A DNA stretch of 64,000 nucleotides from Irpex lacteus (lineage: Eukaryota; Basidiomycota; Agaricomycetes; Polyporales; Irpicaceae), in the NCBI GenBank assembly GCA_001986395.2, contig MQVO02000001.1, positions 434,001 through 498,000 of the forward strand, given 5' to 3'. The notes beneath the pieces were generated by a model that was given only the letters and a program-made list of their open reading frames with translations, had not been told where the DNA came from and made no database searches. Position 1 is the stretch's first letter. Each line of letters begins with the position of its first letter. Below, one piece after another: positions 24,418 through 36,191 of the stretch. The translations under genes were made by a program, and so were the position numbers.

Positions 24418-27400
24418 TATAGCAAGGTATGCGGCAACGCAGGTGAATCGGTGGGGAGGAGAAGGACAAAGACGGGTTTAAGTATGTCAGCTTCGGTATG
24501 GCTATCATTTGAGTGACCATGGTACTCACGATGTGAACCCAGCCTTGCCTAGTGCTGGACTAAATAGAAGACGGGTTGCTGCTTTAGAGCAATTGGGGCC
24601 CGTTACGTGACAGAAGCGTGGTGGTGGTAGAAGGCAGAAGTGTAATTGAGGTGTGATGAAGACAAGGCTGCGGCAACACACGAGCTTAGGGGTCCTGGGC
24701 TCGTCTTGCGGGGGAAACCCGGCAATTCACCGCAGATGGATCAACGGTGGGATGGGAGGGAAGAACGTAAGAAAAGTGCAGGGGCCGTGTGTGCAAGATA
24801 AACGTGGGTCTTTGCCCGGGCTGAGCCTGCGTGTGCAACCTGATGTAGGTTTGAACGTGGTACGGAGTATCCTGAGATAGCGAATCTAGATGATGACCGA
24901 GGAGGTCAATATCGCCCAGATGCCCGCTAAGCCCTCCGGAACAGCTGCTCACCGGTTATGTCCGCCTCCTTGTGTTTGTCGACAGGCACCGCCCTGGTGT
25001 CGTCGAGGTTGGTGGCGAGTCGGTCGTCGCGGTAAGGAATCAAGGCGCACGAAGGCGTCGGGGGCGCTCTTACATTGGGCGTCTAGCATGTTATATTTCT
25101 CCTTAAAAATGAACGAAAATCTCCTCTTTCTTCGGTCAACTCACGGCCACGAAGTCGACGCTGCGGCCTCGAAATCACACAAAATGTCGGCCGCGGCATG
25201 CAGCTTGGTCAGTAAATTTTCTGCTGATGTGTGTGGGTCGGGCAGAACTGATTATCTGTGCCGCGCCCCAGGCAGTGGGCCCCGCGGGTGCTCCCCATCG
25301 GGGCTACGAGGGGCTACCACGACAACAAAGCCCCTTATCGCTCGCATGGCACCATCTTCGGGTCTTACGGATCTATTTTCAGGTCTCCTATCGTCCAGGG
25401 CGGAACGTCCGCGCCCAGCTTCCAAGGATACAGTATCAAGGATATCAGAGGATATCACAAGGAGTACGACATTCGTGCCACAATTCGCTGTCCGTTGACG
25501 AACTACCCCACCGTGTTTTATGGAGGTGTGTGGACCGTGATAAATTCTAACTGTATCGCGACAAGCAGGAGGGTCCACACGAAATATTGCGACAATGGCT
25601 GCTTTCCCGGTGTTCGGCGTCTGCCGCCATCCCTTCAGGTTCGCACTCCTGCTCGCGCCCCGCATCCCCCGGACTGGGGAAATGTTCACGACACAAGACA
25701 AGACACAGATCTGTCGGGGACATTTCCCCGGATCACTTCGCACCGCGACGGCGTTTCGACCAAGTTCATCCACTCGAGCTTTTGGTCACCGAGCAGTCTA
25801 GATTCTCCGCTCAGCTACACGACGAATATGTGTGAGTCTTTGACCTCCGAAACGAGCAGGACGATCCCCCCATGACGCTTGGTGTGCGCAACTACTAGCC
25901 GACATTCGGGGGTTGTGCCTAGACTCGAAACCTACTTCAACTTCACCCACAACGCTATACTTGTCTCGACTAACCGTGAACTTTCGACATATACAATGTT
26001 CGTCATATCCGCCAAGAGTCCACTTAGCCCGTGATAAAAGTGCTCGGAAACCGGCCCACAATAAAGTTTATTTCCCCAGGATTACTCCACGGAGATTTCG
26101 AAAGATGTGCTCACGCCTTGGCTCTGTCCCTGGTCGTAGATCAAGCCTGTCAATCTCCAATTGAATTTGGAATGCGCGTGAGGTAAGTCCTCACAGGTTT
26201 TGACGCTGTGGACAGAAGCCTTTTTCAGTCAGCACCCATGTCCACTTCTCACACGCTCACGCTCGTGCTGTCTTTCTCTGTCTTTCTTCCTCCCCTTGTC
26301 AACCCATCCTTCTTAACCGCCGTTTCCTCTCCAGGATACTACTCGATCTTCTTGCCCTTTAGCCTAGACAACCTCTCGTGGCTTTCTGGATCACGACGTG
26401 GGCAACGAAATCACGAAGCTTTCCCTTCAGAGATACCGAGCTACTTACCTAGGTCTTGTTAAGCGACGGTTCCTCCAATCTTCCCACCAAAAGAACTTAC
26501 CCTTCGCACGAAATAGCGGTCAGGGCCTCCCAGAATCCAGACATTCGGTGCGTATAACCCACTTTTACACCTCATACCATGACGCTTATGACGATGCACA
26601 TCCGTCAGCTCCCTGCAATCCCTGCCTTCTGCTGTATCAGTGCTGCCACAAGCGCGATTCTAGAGTTACCCCAGAGATAGGGATCTTCTCGCTCATTCGT
26701 TCCCTCAAGTCAAATATAACGAGGACCTGGCCAGGTCAATCGCGATCGTGTGTGCTCCGTCTACACGTTGGAGAACTGATCAAACTCTGTGCGCAAAGCA
26801 GTCGTGGGCTTCGACTTCTTCTCACCCGTCATTACTCTTCTCGCGACGACCGGCGCATCTTTTCACTTTTCCAGCCTACAGTCTAGGGCCGCCTCAGCCA
26901 CGTCTGATATGCATCGTCGTTCTCGCAGCATGTGACATTCAGGTGCTCGTCGTCTGTCGTCGCGTGGCCAGAAAAATCAACCCCGACTCTGATGTTGCTC
27001 GATATACTGTCATGTCGTTTTCAATACTTTCTGTGATCTCTGTGCCTCATCCCCATCTTCCCCCGGTCGCTCGTGGCAACTTTCCGCTGTTTATCCGTGG
27101 CTCAACCGCAGGACACCGTTCTCACTTAAACACCATGAATCGTTCGAAGCTCTATCCACCTTCTATCCAGGCGCGCACGTCAAATCTGTCGAAAAGATTG
27201 ACGTTCTCTTATCGACGGACTCGTCCATCGACGCGGTTATATATCGGAGAGGGTGCGTTTATTAGCTACCGACTCTGCAGACAGCAACGGCGTGTCAAGG
27301 CATATCATCTCCCTACTCATAATACGCTGTATTAATAGCCCGATTACATTATTGACTTGCGAAGCCTGTGTCATCAAATCGCGTGGCCAGCACTCTAACT

Positions 27401-28326
27401 ACGTACATAAGCCGTTCTCGAAAGACTGAAGCACTGACGGCAACGCCGGCGTATCTTGGTATCGCCTCACCATCTCCCGACGTATGCAGATTTCTCCCTT
27501 GTATCTTCTATGTGCTGACGAGTTAGCCCTGGCTTGCTATTGTGACTCTCCCGAAATGAAAAGGCCGCAGCAACAAGCGGGGTAACCCCTTGTATCCCAA
27601 TGCACGCATGCACACTGGCAGACGAGCGTCCCGTGTGGACTAGGGCACGATCACACTGCTCTTCGTGCCATACAACTATCATCCGGAAGGAAAACTGTTC
27701 ATGTTGCTCGACATACAAGACACGCTGCCCGTTTATCCGTTGTACATGATTTCCCCGCTTCTCCATGAGCAAAGGGGCTATCTGACTTGCTGAGTCTCGG
27801 AGTGGCGTCGTCTTAGAGGATTCAGCAGATCGACGAAGGACAACTAACTATATAGCGGATCATCTTGGCTGTCCATTCGATTACTGTAATGCTTAATGAT
27901 ACAACGGACGATACACCTCTTGCACTGCCGAGTAGCTATGATATACATTATTCCGTTTCCTAACTTAACATACATTAGCCCAACATCCCCTTATCAATTC
28001 GCTATTGCCCCAGGATCCTTGTGGTATACTAGCAAACAACGTGGACCGCTTAAGAAATCCACATGGGAACCATCAAAACCCCTTCGTTGAAGGCTTCTGC
28101 TCGTGGCACCCATCCTCTCGATAGCTTTACTGGTCGAACCAAGAATCGTAGGTCTATAAAGTCTTCGACCGAGCATCAGCGCATGCTCCCCTCGGGGAGC
28201 GTGCCTCAACCCCTCGACCATGGTCTGATAGAGCTTTCTTCAAGTTTCTCTAGTAATATCAGACGTTGTCAATGATCAGGTATCAGTATGGCGGTCAAGA
28301 GTACTTACTTTCGACTAAGGACCTTC
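24418..28326. other. 3.9 kb without a confident gene; coding-like segments
   Basis: The first part (24418-24890) is the CreA promoter. From 25.25 to 26.9 kb several frames stay open at once, and some segments read like protein with plausible splice sites: HRSVGDISPDHFAPRRRFDQ then VHPLELLVTEQSRFSAQLHD just before a GTGAGT donor at about 25830; FERCAHALALSLVVDQACQS before GTAAGT at about 26180; VGNEITKLSLQRYRATYLGL within the 163-codon frame 26398-26886; and HESFEALSTFYPGAHVKSVE at about 27140. They lie on the plus strand in order and could be exons of one unrecognised or decayed gene, but in-frame stops break every model I tried. From 27.4 to 28.3 kb I see nothing. Confidence 0.3.
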
Positions 28327-30370
28327 CTAATATTCAAAGGATTCCCGAACAACCGCGTTGCTAGATACACCGCGCACACTCAACAGCTCCAGCATATTGC
28401 GCTCAAACTCCTCGGGCCCGCACATGTATGCTGTTCGGCTGTCAAGACCTTCGATGCTTCCAATAAATTCATCGTCGATACGCCCCTTGTGAGGAATGAT
28501 AGCGATATCTAGTCCACTGTACGTGCTGTCTTGTAGTTGATCAGGGAGACTAGGAACAGGGCGATTGGAGAAGACATGTAGACGAAGCTTGAGAGTCGAT
28601 GTGCGTCCACGATCCAAGATATCTGTGAGTAAAGGTAGGAGAACCTCGGGCTCTCGAGTGGCGAGGCCAAGTACAATATCCCAATCGCCGTCTCGCGCCT
28701 TGTCACGCACGATTGCCGACAACATGCTCATAAAAGGCGTAACTCCAATACCACCCGCCAACCAAAGCGACGAGCCAGAACGAGCGACGGAACCGTCCGT
28801 CGGTTCAACGAACGTGAAGCTCCCAGCAATGCCGACAAGCTTCACCTTCAGGTCCACCGGTCGGAAGTCGTCCAACAATTCTGGTTGATTTGCTGCGAAC
28901 GTGCGAGCGATCATAAATAGAGCACCGGTGACCAATCCACCAGGCTTCTCGCGCATGGTCAGGTCAAACGAGTTGGTCCCCTCCGGCGATGTGTGCGCGC
29001 TCGATATCGTCCAGGTGCGGATACGGTCGTCGTTGATGGATGTTGGCTTGAGTGGTGCCATGTGGGCGTATTTCTGCTCCCCAACGAGATCAGTGAAGTC
29101 TAGGATGGCGGTTTGACCTGGTTTTGCGTGGATAGGCTGCTGAGTCTCGAAGGTGAACGTAGCCAGGTCGTCGCTGTGGATTCGCACTCTTGCGAGCGTC
29201 ACGGTGGAATCTTTGTCGAATTGGGTCGAAGAGCTATCCGAAGTCTCTTCTGCGAGTAATCGGATGGGTGGGCTGTACGGGCTTCGTTCGGGCTCTGTCC
29301 CTGGTCGCTGGCGCACGGGAAGGGCGTTACGAACGAAGATATAGCCTGTGGCGTAGATGTCGGTAAGAGCATTTTGACGAGGCATTATAGCCTGCGCCTC
29401 GGGGCCCACTAGGTTTTGTGCTTTGCCGGTGAGGTAAAGGATATCCCCTGTGACGAAGTCCACTATTGTTAATGCAGCAAGACCGGAAGCTTCGACGTTG
29501 CCTAAGGACGTCATAAGTCTATTACCTGTGTATCAAATTAAGTCAGAAATCAAATAAGCCTCATCATCCAACTTACCAGAGAAATCAGGAAGAATAACAC
29601 TTCGTCCGTCCGATGGCTTAACACGCATAAAGCCAGGCCTACCACCTCGCTGATTCTGCCCCACATGCGAAGGGAACCGCTTCTCAACATCAGCAGGAGC
29701 TTTGTATGTAGTGCCTAGGAAGATCGTGTCTGCCTTACGAATGAACGTAATGAGTTCATCCGGAAGTCGTTCTTGGTCCTCCAGCGTCGGTCGTTTATAC
29801 ACAACAACAGGGGCGGTATCAGGATAGGGATCTAGCTCGCGAATATTGATATATTTCGGGCAATTGCTGAATGTATATAAGTTGAGGCATGTTCCTCTTA
29901 TGAATAATCAGGACAGCTCACCCGATCGCTTGATTCACCTCGATACGGAGCCGGTATGCGTTTCCTTCCTGGCGTAGATCAGATATACGACCCGCGAACT
30001 TGTTTCTTCGGCGAGTTGAGAACTCGATGCCTATTCCAGCGGTCAGCATATCCTTCCCTCCAGCCGCAGCGGCATTGTCAGCGAAAGGGTCTCCTTCCCA
30101 CGTGCGAATATCCATCTCGAGCAAGTCCCATCTCGGGCTCGTCACGAAGCCTGGCTTTCCAGACGGACCAGCTATAATCGATGACCACGGCCGCCCAGAA
30201 GCGTCAAGGGTGGTCATCGGAATGAAAGGTAGCCTTGTGGTGTGGAATTCACGGTGCTGCTCAGGCATCTCGCCGTCGATCCAAGTGAAGGCCATCGACA
30301 TGGGCCCATCGAAGCCGAGCTTGCGTTGTATGGCGCGTTCGCCATGATGCCAGCCTTGTAAGACACCCAT
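28327..30370 (-). CDS. PNPOx-like FMN-binding domain fused to FAD/NAD(P)H reductase
   Basis: Three exons (30370-29922, 29866-29577, 29525-28327) give 645 residues. The N-terminal part starts MGVLQGWHHGERAIQRKLGF and holds a pyridoxamine-phosphate-oxidase-like split barrel with GRPWSSIIAGPSG, FAGRISDLR, then QAIGNCPKYINIRELDPYPD. The second half is a ferredoxin-reductase-type module: an FAD site in DDRIRTWTISSAH (Trp where Tyr is usual), the Gly-rich nucleotide-binding block LWLAGGIGVTPFMSMLSAIV and the terminal YMCGPEEFERNMLELL. No 2Fe-2S cysteine motif is present. Such fusions occur widely in fungi; the substrate is unknown. I expect a cytosolic flavoprotein that passes electrons from NAD(P)H through FAD to the FMN-like barrel. 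The extreme C-terminus is RESFEY. Confidence 0.88.
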
Positions 30371-30885
30371 GGTGGTGAGGGTAAAGTAAGTGTGTTATAC
30401 CTTGACTGCATTGATCATGAGACTATTATAGGGACCATGACCGAGGGTGATCAGTAATACGCCATCGATTCCTTATGGCAGTAGCTTTAATTGCATCAGT
30501 CATGCAGCAGACTGAACACCGCCCGAACACACATATGTGTGCTATACATTTCCAAACGATTAGATTGACGTCGGGGACGATGAACAATAGGCTTACCACA
30601 CTACGGTCCACGATAGCTTTGCGCAATTGACGATGCTGCATGACCACGGTCACGGTCCACGACGGTAGAGGGCGGAACGCCCAACACAGGACGAATATAC
30701 CAGCGTTAGCTCCACGTGGTCAGCGGGTCGCGGTGGCGCTTGGCGCAGTGCCGTTATGGTGGTCATACCTCCGCACTACGATCATCAGTAACAGACAGGT
30801 GAGTAAGTAACTCGCAATTGACAGTTATCTAGTGGATAATAGACTGCGTGTAGTTCTCCCATTATAGAAAGACGCAATAAACGGG
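30371..30885. promoter_or_regulatory. Divergent promoter region between the reductase and XLF-like genes
   Basis: The two start codons face away from each other over 515 bases. Repeated ACGGTCCACGA/ACCACGGTC elements occur near 30600-30665, and the XLF side has TTATAGAAAG shortly before its ATG. No coding signal is seen. Confidence 0.35.
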
Positions 30886-32412
30886 ATGTCTGAATTTCTG
30901 GAAGAAGTAAGTAATTTTGGTTTCACTCATTCTTTGCGCATAGATACTCACCTATGGATTGGTATCTCAGGACAAATTAGTTCTCCTTCTTACGAAGGAG
31001 TGGCTGGCTAAATCTGACACTGCAACTTCTACATCATACCTAATGGTCAGGACTCGCATCTTCTAAGTACCATTCCGCAGGACCGTGACTAACGCCGTTC
31101 ATGCCTTTATTCCAGAAATTCTATGCGTCAACGGTCGACCAATGTTGCTGTATCATGATCACTGACACTAAGCAAGTATGGGGAGAAGTGATTACAAGCA
31201 ATCGGCTCTCCCGTCGATGGCGAGAATGCAACCCTGGAATTGCGTCTCCGCCTCCTGCGCTGGACGAAGAGGAAGAAGACGAGTGGAGATCGTTGACGCT
31301 TGAGTTACTCTCATCTGTGCATAGTATCGGCGGCATTGCTGATATGGCCTTTGAGATCGTCCAGTCGAGGAACGCTGTACGATGAATCTTGCCCTGGTAG
31401 TAAGAGTAGGTTGCTAATGTGAGGGTATTTGTTTATAGGATTTGGCATTTGAGTTGCGTGGAGAGCAGTTCAGATGGAGGTGGGAGACATATGCGTTAGG
31501 ACCCAAGGTGAATACACTGACTAGCAGTCTGATTGATATAGCTAATAGATATACGTACAGGTCTCTGCAGAAGTAATTTCCAAGCAACTCATACTGCCAC
31601 TGATCAGCGTGTCGCACACGGCATTTACGTCAGCAGACACAGTTAGTGCGCAAGCAGAAGCAGACCTTGAGAAGGTGGGATGTCTTCAAAATATCCATAT
31701 CATGGGCCAATCGATGCTCATGATCCCCATACCTCAGTCTATTGACAAGATCGGTCGCACTGCGCGCAGGACCGTCCCAACCCACGTACGGACAGCAATG
31801 TCAAAACCGCGACTGGCATCTTCTTTGCGTCGCATGACGGCCATCTTCAACTTCTCTACAGACATGCGTACGCAATAGATTTACAAAGAATCTCGAATAC
31901 GCTCTCAGTATCTGTTTGCAGCTTCTATTGTCTCGGAAGTCCAACCTCTCGAATTCAAGTTGCCCATTGTGCAGCCGAAAGCCCGGGCTCCACCAGTCAA
32001 TCATAATTCAGCAGGGCCTTCGCGAAGGTCCACCTCTCCTGGCTCGAAACCTGCGCCTGCAGATGATTCTTCGGCGACAGAGCACTCATCTGACGAAGAA
32101 GCTGCACCCAATAGGAACAAAGGCAAGGCACTTAATCGTTCAACCAGACCGAATAGTTCCCCAAAGTCGGGGTCCGATTCTCCTACGCACGCAGATAATG
32201 ACAAAGAGGCACCTTCACCGAAACGTCCGTCCAAGAAGGCAAAGAAGGTCGAGTCATCGTCTGACAGTGACAGCGACGACGATACTCCTGAAGCGAGGAG
32301 GCGTAGACTTGCGAGACTGAAGGTAACTTCAAGCTCTTTGGGCTCTAGAGGTGTAAGGCAACCTGTGAAGCGAGGAGGGAAACGGTTTTTAGTGATAGGT
32401 TTGGGTGTGTAA
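30886..32412 (+). CDS. XLF/Cernunnos/Nej1-like non-homologous end-joining factor
   Basis: Six exons (30886-30906, 30971-31045, 31116-31376, 31439-31507, 31561-31867, 31922-32412) give 407 residues. The head domain aligns by eye with human XLF: LTKEWLAKSDTATSTSYLM, KFYASTVDQCCCIMITDTKQ then VWGEVITSNRLSRR, and a later LAFELRGEQFRWRWETYALG followed by VSAEVISKQLILPLISVSHT, the position where XLF has QHLIRPLMGMS. A coiled-coil stretch follows (AQAEADLEKVGCLQN). The C-terminal 150 residues are Ser/Pro/acidic and disordered, then a basic block (KRPSKKAKK) and an end with PVKRGGKRF, comparable to the basic XLF tail that meets Ku. XLF bridges broken DNA ends with XRCC4/Lif1 and ligase IV in the nucleus. 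The first exon is only 21 nt. Confidence 0.8.
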
Positions 32413-32613
32413 GTGCTCGTACAGGCATACCTCCTTCTACTTGTGCGATATACTGAAAAGAACTCAACTACAGGAGACTTGATGTATACATGTATGAGTT
32501 GGGTTTGCTGTACACTATTTACGTCGGATATGGAGGGTCAAGTGCGTAACTGAGCGAACGAGCGATCAATAGAGGCGAGCGCTTGCAGATATGGTAAGCG
32601 CTCTGTATGGTCC

Positions 32614-32621
32614 TGACGTCA
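32614..32621. promoter_or_regulatory. Perfect CRE palindrome TGACGTCA
   Basis: A full CRE (ATF/CREB bZIP site) lies 28 bases upstream of a TATAA at 32649-32653 and 132 bases upstream of the ATG of the small gene at 32753. Spacing and order fit an activator site plus core promoter. In fungi Atf1/Sko1-type bZIP factors bind this site during osmotic, oxidative and starvation stress. Confidence 0.6.
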
Positions 32622-32648
32622 TTCAGCTGCGTTGGAGCCAGTCCAGGA

Positions 32649-32653
32649 TATAA
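32649..32653 (+). promoter_or_regulatory. TATA element of the small gene at 32753
   Basis: GGATATAACAG contains TATAA about 100 bases upstream of the ATG, directly downstream of the CRE palindrome. Confidence 0.45.
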
Positions 32654-32752
32654 CAGCCCAGCCGACAGTACACATGTACAGCTCACTCACTCATATCTCG
32701 ACCACAACCACCTACAATTTCGTTCACTCATCAAAACTAGCACTCACACACC

Positions 32753-33403
32753 ATGACTGTCTCCGCTGAAACCGCTGCCCGTTCCGAGTTCGCTTCCAAC
32801 GTACGTCGCGGAGTGCCCTGCTGAAGCAGCCACGAATGCTGACGGTTCGTCCTGCAGGATAACATTGTTGACCAGAGAGCCCATTCCGCACTGCACGGGC
32901 CTGTGATGCCCTCAGAGGTCGTCCCACCCACCGAAGTTGAGGATGTTAGCCAGCAAGGTATGTAACGACGGCTTATGCGTGTTCAGCCGATACCGAGTTT
33001 ATTCTGGCATATAGGAGCTACCCAACCCGGATCTGGGTCAACCGTGACTACAGATCAACCCAGATTCAAGGAGAAGGTTATTGGTGAGCATTCTTGCACA
33101 ACTTGACTAGCTTGCGCTGATTCCGAGTGCCCAACAGGCTATGCGAAAGTATGTTGATGGCGCTCATAAGTATGTTGTGGATATATCTGACAGTAACGCT
33201 ATAGGAGATCAGAGGGACTGCTCTAGGGAAGGTGAGCTATTAGCATGGTTGGAAGAGTCTGTCCGATGTGCTTACGTTGAACTTAGCATGAGACCAAGGA
33301 GCAAGGCCAACGCATCCGCAACGGTGAAGAGAAATTCGAGCCGAAGAAGGTTGGAAGCAAATCCAAGATTTCGGAGGCGGAACAACAGGAGCATCAAGCA
33401 TGA
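32753..33403 (+). CDS. Small conserved basidiomycete-type protein, stress-type promoter
   Basis: Six exons (32753-32800, 32858-32957, 33015-33083, 33138-33148, 33205-33231, 33287-33403) encode 123 residues, fully in frame, including a micro-exon of 11 nt. The protein is hydrophilic with no signal peptide or membrane helix: MTVSAETAARSEFASN, an acidic Pro/Val-rich part, then a basic block RFKEKVIGYAKEIRGTALGK followed by HETKEQGQRIRNGEEKFEPK. The last block resembles a short motif I have seen in many small agaricomycete proteins of unknown role, recalled without a database check. The CRE and TATA upstream point to induction by stress or starvation. Function is not assigned. Six exons for 123 codons is dense even for this group. 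Confidence 0.8.
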
Positions 33404-34513
33404 ATGCACTAACACAATCCCCTCTTCGTCCTCTGCATCTTGAACGGCCCGGAAAACGACCACCCTGTACTATAGTATATTTTACTTTACTAGTAATTCC
33501 TCACCCGTGACATCACACTCATATCTCACTCCACATTTTTTGCTGTCTGCAAAATTGTCCATAACTGCCATCAAATTTTGTTGAGATGTATTCCTGAAAT
33601 ATGACCTCTGGCCACGGACGTATTATTTGCAGTTTTGCCTCATAAGGAAGTTCTGCAAACCTTGTGGCGTGGGAACTGACCTTCGCGCAATGTAAACGCC
33701 CACTCCATGGCAGCTTGGAACTTGGCACCTGACATCATGATTATGATCCCTTGGCAGTGTCGGTCTATTGATTATCACGAGAACACACAAGATTTGACCA
33801 AGAAACAGATGAGCACAGCTCGTACATCGCCTCACGATCGATCAGGAACTCTATCATGGGGCGACAAGACGACAAGACACGACAAGATTGGCTTCGCATT
33901 GCATTCTGATGTGTGATTCGGACTTAGCATATCTAATGACGAGACTTGGCTGGAGCTCCGACCAGTGGAAGTTTAATGAGGCGCTGCGGCTCCGATGTCC
34001 AGTGGCGTCGTGGGTTTCAAGGTTGCAGGTGTACGTACTGCATACCACACAGGAAACTGGTATGTGTGATAGCTGGCCATCTTCCCCGAGTCACTCGGAA
34101 ACTGTGAGTACGGACGCCCAGTGCAGGAGGAAATCCGACTTCCATCCACATACAGAGAAGTAGTAGGAGGCGCGGAGCAGCGCCGTTAGTACAGAGGGTA
34201 GCACAGCACTTGTGTATGTGTAAGAATCTGGATTTGAATTGGATATTCAACATTGACAAGACTGTGGCTGTAGTGCTACATAATTCGAGTGGATGGCGGT
34301 TCATGGTAAATGGATATCCGAATATGGCAAGAAATAATAGGAACTATAAGGAAGCTAATTGTATCGCGTCAAGGGGTTCGTTTGCGAGGGGTGTCATAAG
34401 ATATGGTGCGAGGTAAACAAGACAATTCTATGCAAGAATGAGAAGCGGTATGCACCGATTTATACGAACGTATGTTACTTGAGAATAGAATCTGTGCGAA
34501 AAGGGAGAAACGT
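33404..34513. other. Convergent intergenic region, 1.1 kb
   Basis: It lies between the 3' ends of the small CRE-driven gene and arrestin A. Open frames of 60-110 codons (for example 34359-34691 plus) overlap the arrestin last exon or lack motifs. I see only presumed 3' UTRs and spacer. Confidence 0.4.
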
Positions 34514-36191
34514 TCAGAAGTCTCCGTCTTCTAAAGGATGGCTATATGAGTCACGATACGGGTCTGTAACGAGTCGGATAGGATGTGTGTGCTGCATCGA
34601 AGTGAGCATCGACGACTCGGGGTGGGCAGGTCGGAGGTTGATAGAGAAGAAGTCCTACAAAAGCAAAAGTGTCTTTAGTTACATATCCTAAGACTTAAAC
34701 ATCCACAGAACAACATACCTTCACTTTCAGATCTCCAGCAATGAACGAAGGTATCTTGATCTGCTCGTTCACCTTCACCTCGCCCTCCCAGTCAAACGCC
34801 AATTCCTCTTCCCGACCAACCGCCCACGAAGGCGACCACGAAGGCGGATGCTCGATAGGCCTGAGAGTAGCCTCGCCCAGCACTGCGTTCTTCCACGCCT
34901 TATGCGCATGTACTTTCACCGAAGTTTGACGCAGGATCGACACGCTGATCAGAGGCTTGCTGAGAGCGGACGTGTGTGTGGACAAACTACTGAGAAGCGA
35001 GGCAGCTGTGCGGAATGCGGAAGGGAGGTGGCGCGAGGAGGTGGTGGACGTCGAGCAATCTGAGTCGCGCGTGCTCACTCGGGTAGGAGCGGGCTCGCTT
35101 GGGTCGGGAAGTCCCATGAATTTGCGTAATGTCTCAGCGGGACCTTTGAGTTGCAGATGAAAGGGTATCGTGTCGGATAATGCGTATATTTGCACGCTAG
35201 GTATGAAGAGCTAAAGAATAGCGTTTGATTAATACAACTGAGAAAGATTCATGACATTGAGTAACTTACATTGCAGTCTATTCCGCTGGGACCCTTTCGC
35301 TTCAAGGGAACCTGACTCGTAATTTGCGTCCAGTCTTCGGGCCGCGACTTCAACGTAGAGAGGAAAGGGTATAATGACGGTGAGATAGGAAGATACGGTC
35401 GCGACCGTGGTTGGTAATGTATAGGTATCGACACACTGTAGATTTTGGTGAGCCGAAAGCTCTATCGAACGGCGAACAATGAACTTTGCTCACCATTTGT
35501 GCTTTTTCCAGGAGCCCATGACGGACCTTTTGACCATCACAGTGAGACTGTAGTTTATTCGCGCGTACAAGCTCGGTGAGCCTGGGTGCTGCGCGAGGTA
35601 AGTCGGTGGATTGACCACGCTCCCGGCGTCGGTCGTGTGGTTTGTTGGAAACGGGATCTGAAACTTGTGCTGCGATGGGCTCCCCGCGTTTCCTTCCTCC
35701 TTCTTCCACAGGGCGTGCTCTTCCGAGAAGAGCACGGTCTCTACCCAACTAGAGTCCGCCACAGAAAGTATCTGGCGGCCTTGAAGCTGTTGCACGATAG
35801 GTACGAGTAAGCGCTGTGTTCATTGTACTCCGGTGGATGCTATCGTACGTACCTTAAGAGACACCGAGAGTACCTCATCTGAGAATTCTATGCTCCCCTT
35901 TATGATGGCGTTCCGCGCGTACGTCGGTGCGGAAACACCAGGCTCCTGCTCGTCGAAGGTCACGGTCATACCACGCGTCTTTGTTGTGAACGTGGCTTTG
36001 GGAGCTGATGGACGCGTCGCACGCGCAACAAGTTCGAGGCGTTGTTCGTCCTCCTTAGGCTCGACTGCGTAGGGAGGTGACGCGCTTGAAGGTGAATACG
36101 ATGGAGGCGGTAGCATCGGTAATGACGAGCACGATGAAGATGGCAGAGAATTCATGCTGCTATTTGAGGCGGTTGTTACGACCACGGTCAT
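34514..36191 (-). CDS. Arrestin-domain protein A (alpha-arrestin like)
   Basis: Five exons (36191-35853, 35786-35494, 35435-35270, 35210-34719, 34654-34514) give 476 residues. After a Ser/Pro-rich start (with LPPPSYSP, a PPxY-like motif) the arrestin N-domain shows AIIKGSIEFSDEVLSVSLK, VETVLFSEEHALWK and ARINYSLTVMVKRS. The C-domain has SIPIHYQPRSRP, WTQITSQVPLKRKG, then GIDCNLFIPSVQIYALSDTI and PFHLQLKGPAETL. The end is DFFSINLRPAHPESS then HPIRLVTDPYRDSY. Alpha-arrestins recruit Rsp5-type ubiquitin ligases to membrane transporters and promote their endocytosis; the PPSY near the N-terminus would be the ligase-binding motif. Two related genes are in this window (42.8 kb and 56.1 kb); all three share the last-exon size class and tail motif. 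Confidence 0.88.

Noticed and set aside
25258..25875. 205-codon plus-strand frame overlapping a 173-codon minus-strand frame
   Set aside because: All frames are open here because the stretch is GC-rich; this frame conflicts with the better protein-like segments and has no motif. Not listed as a gene.
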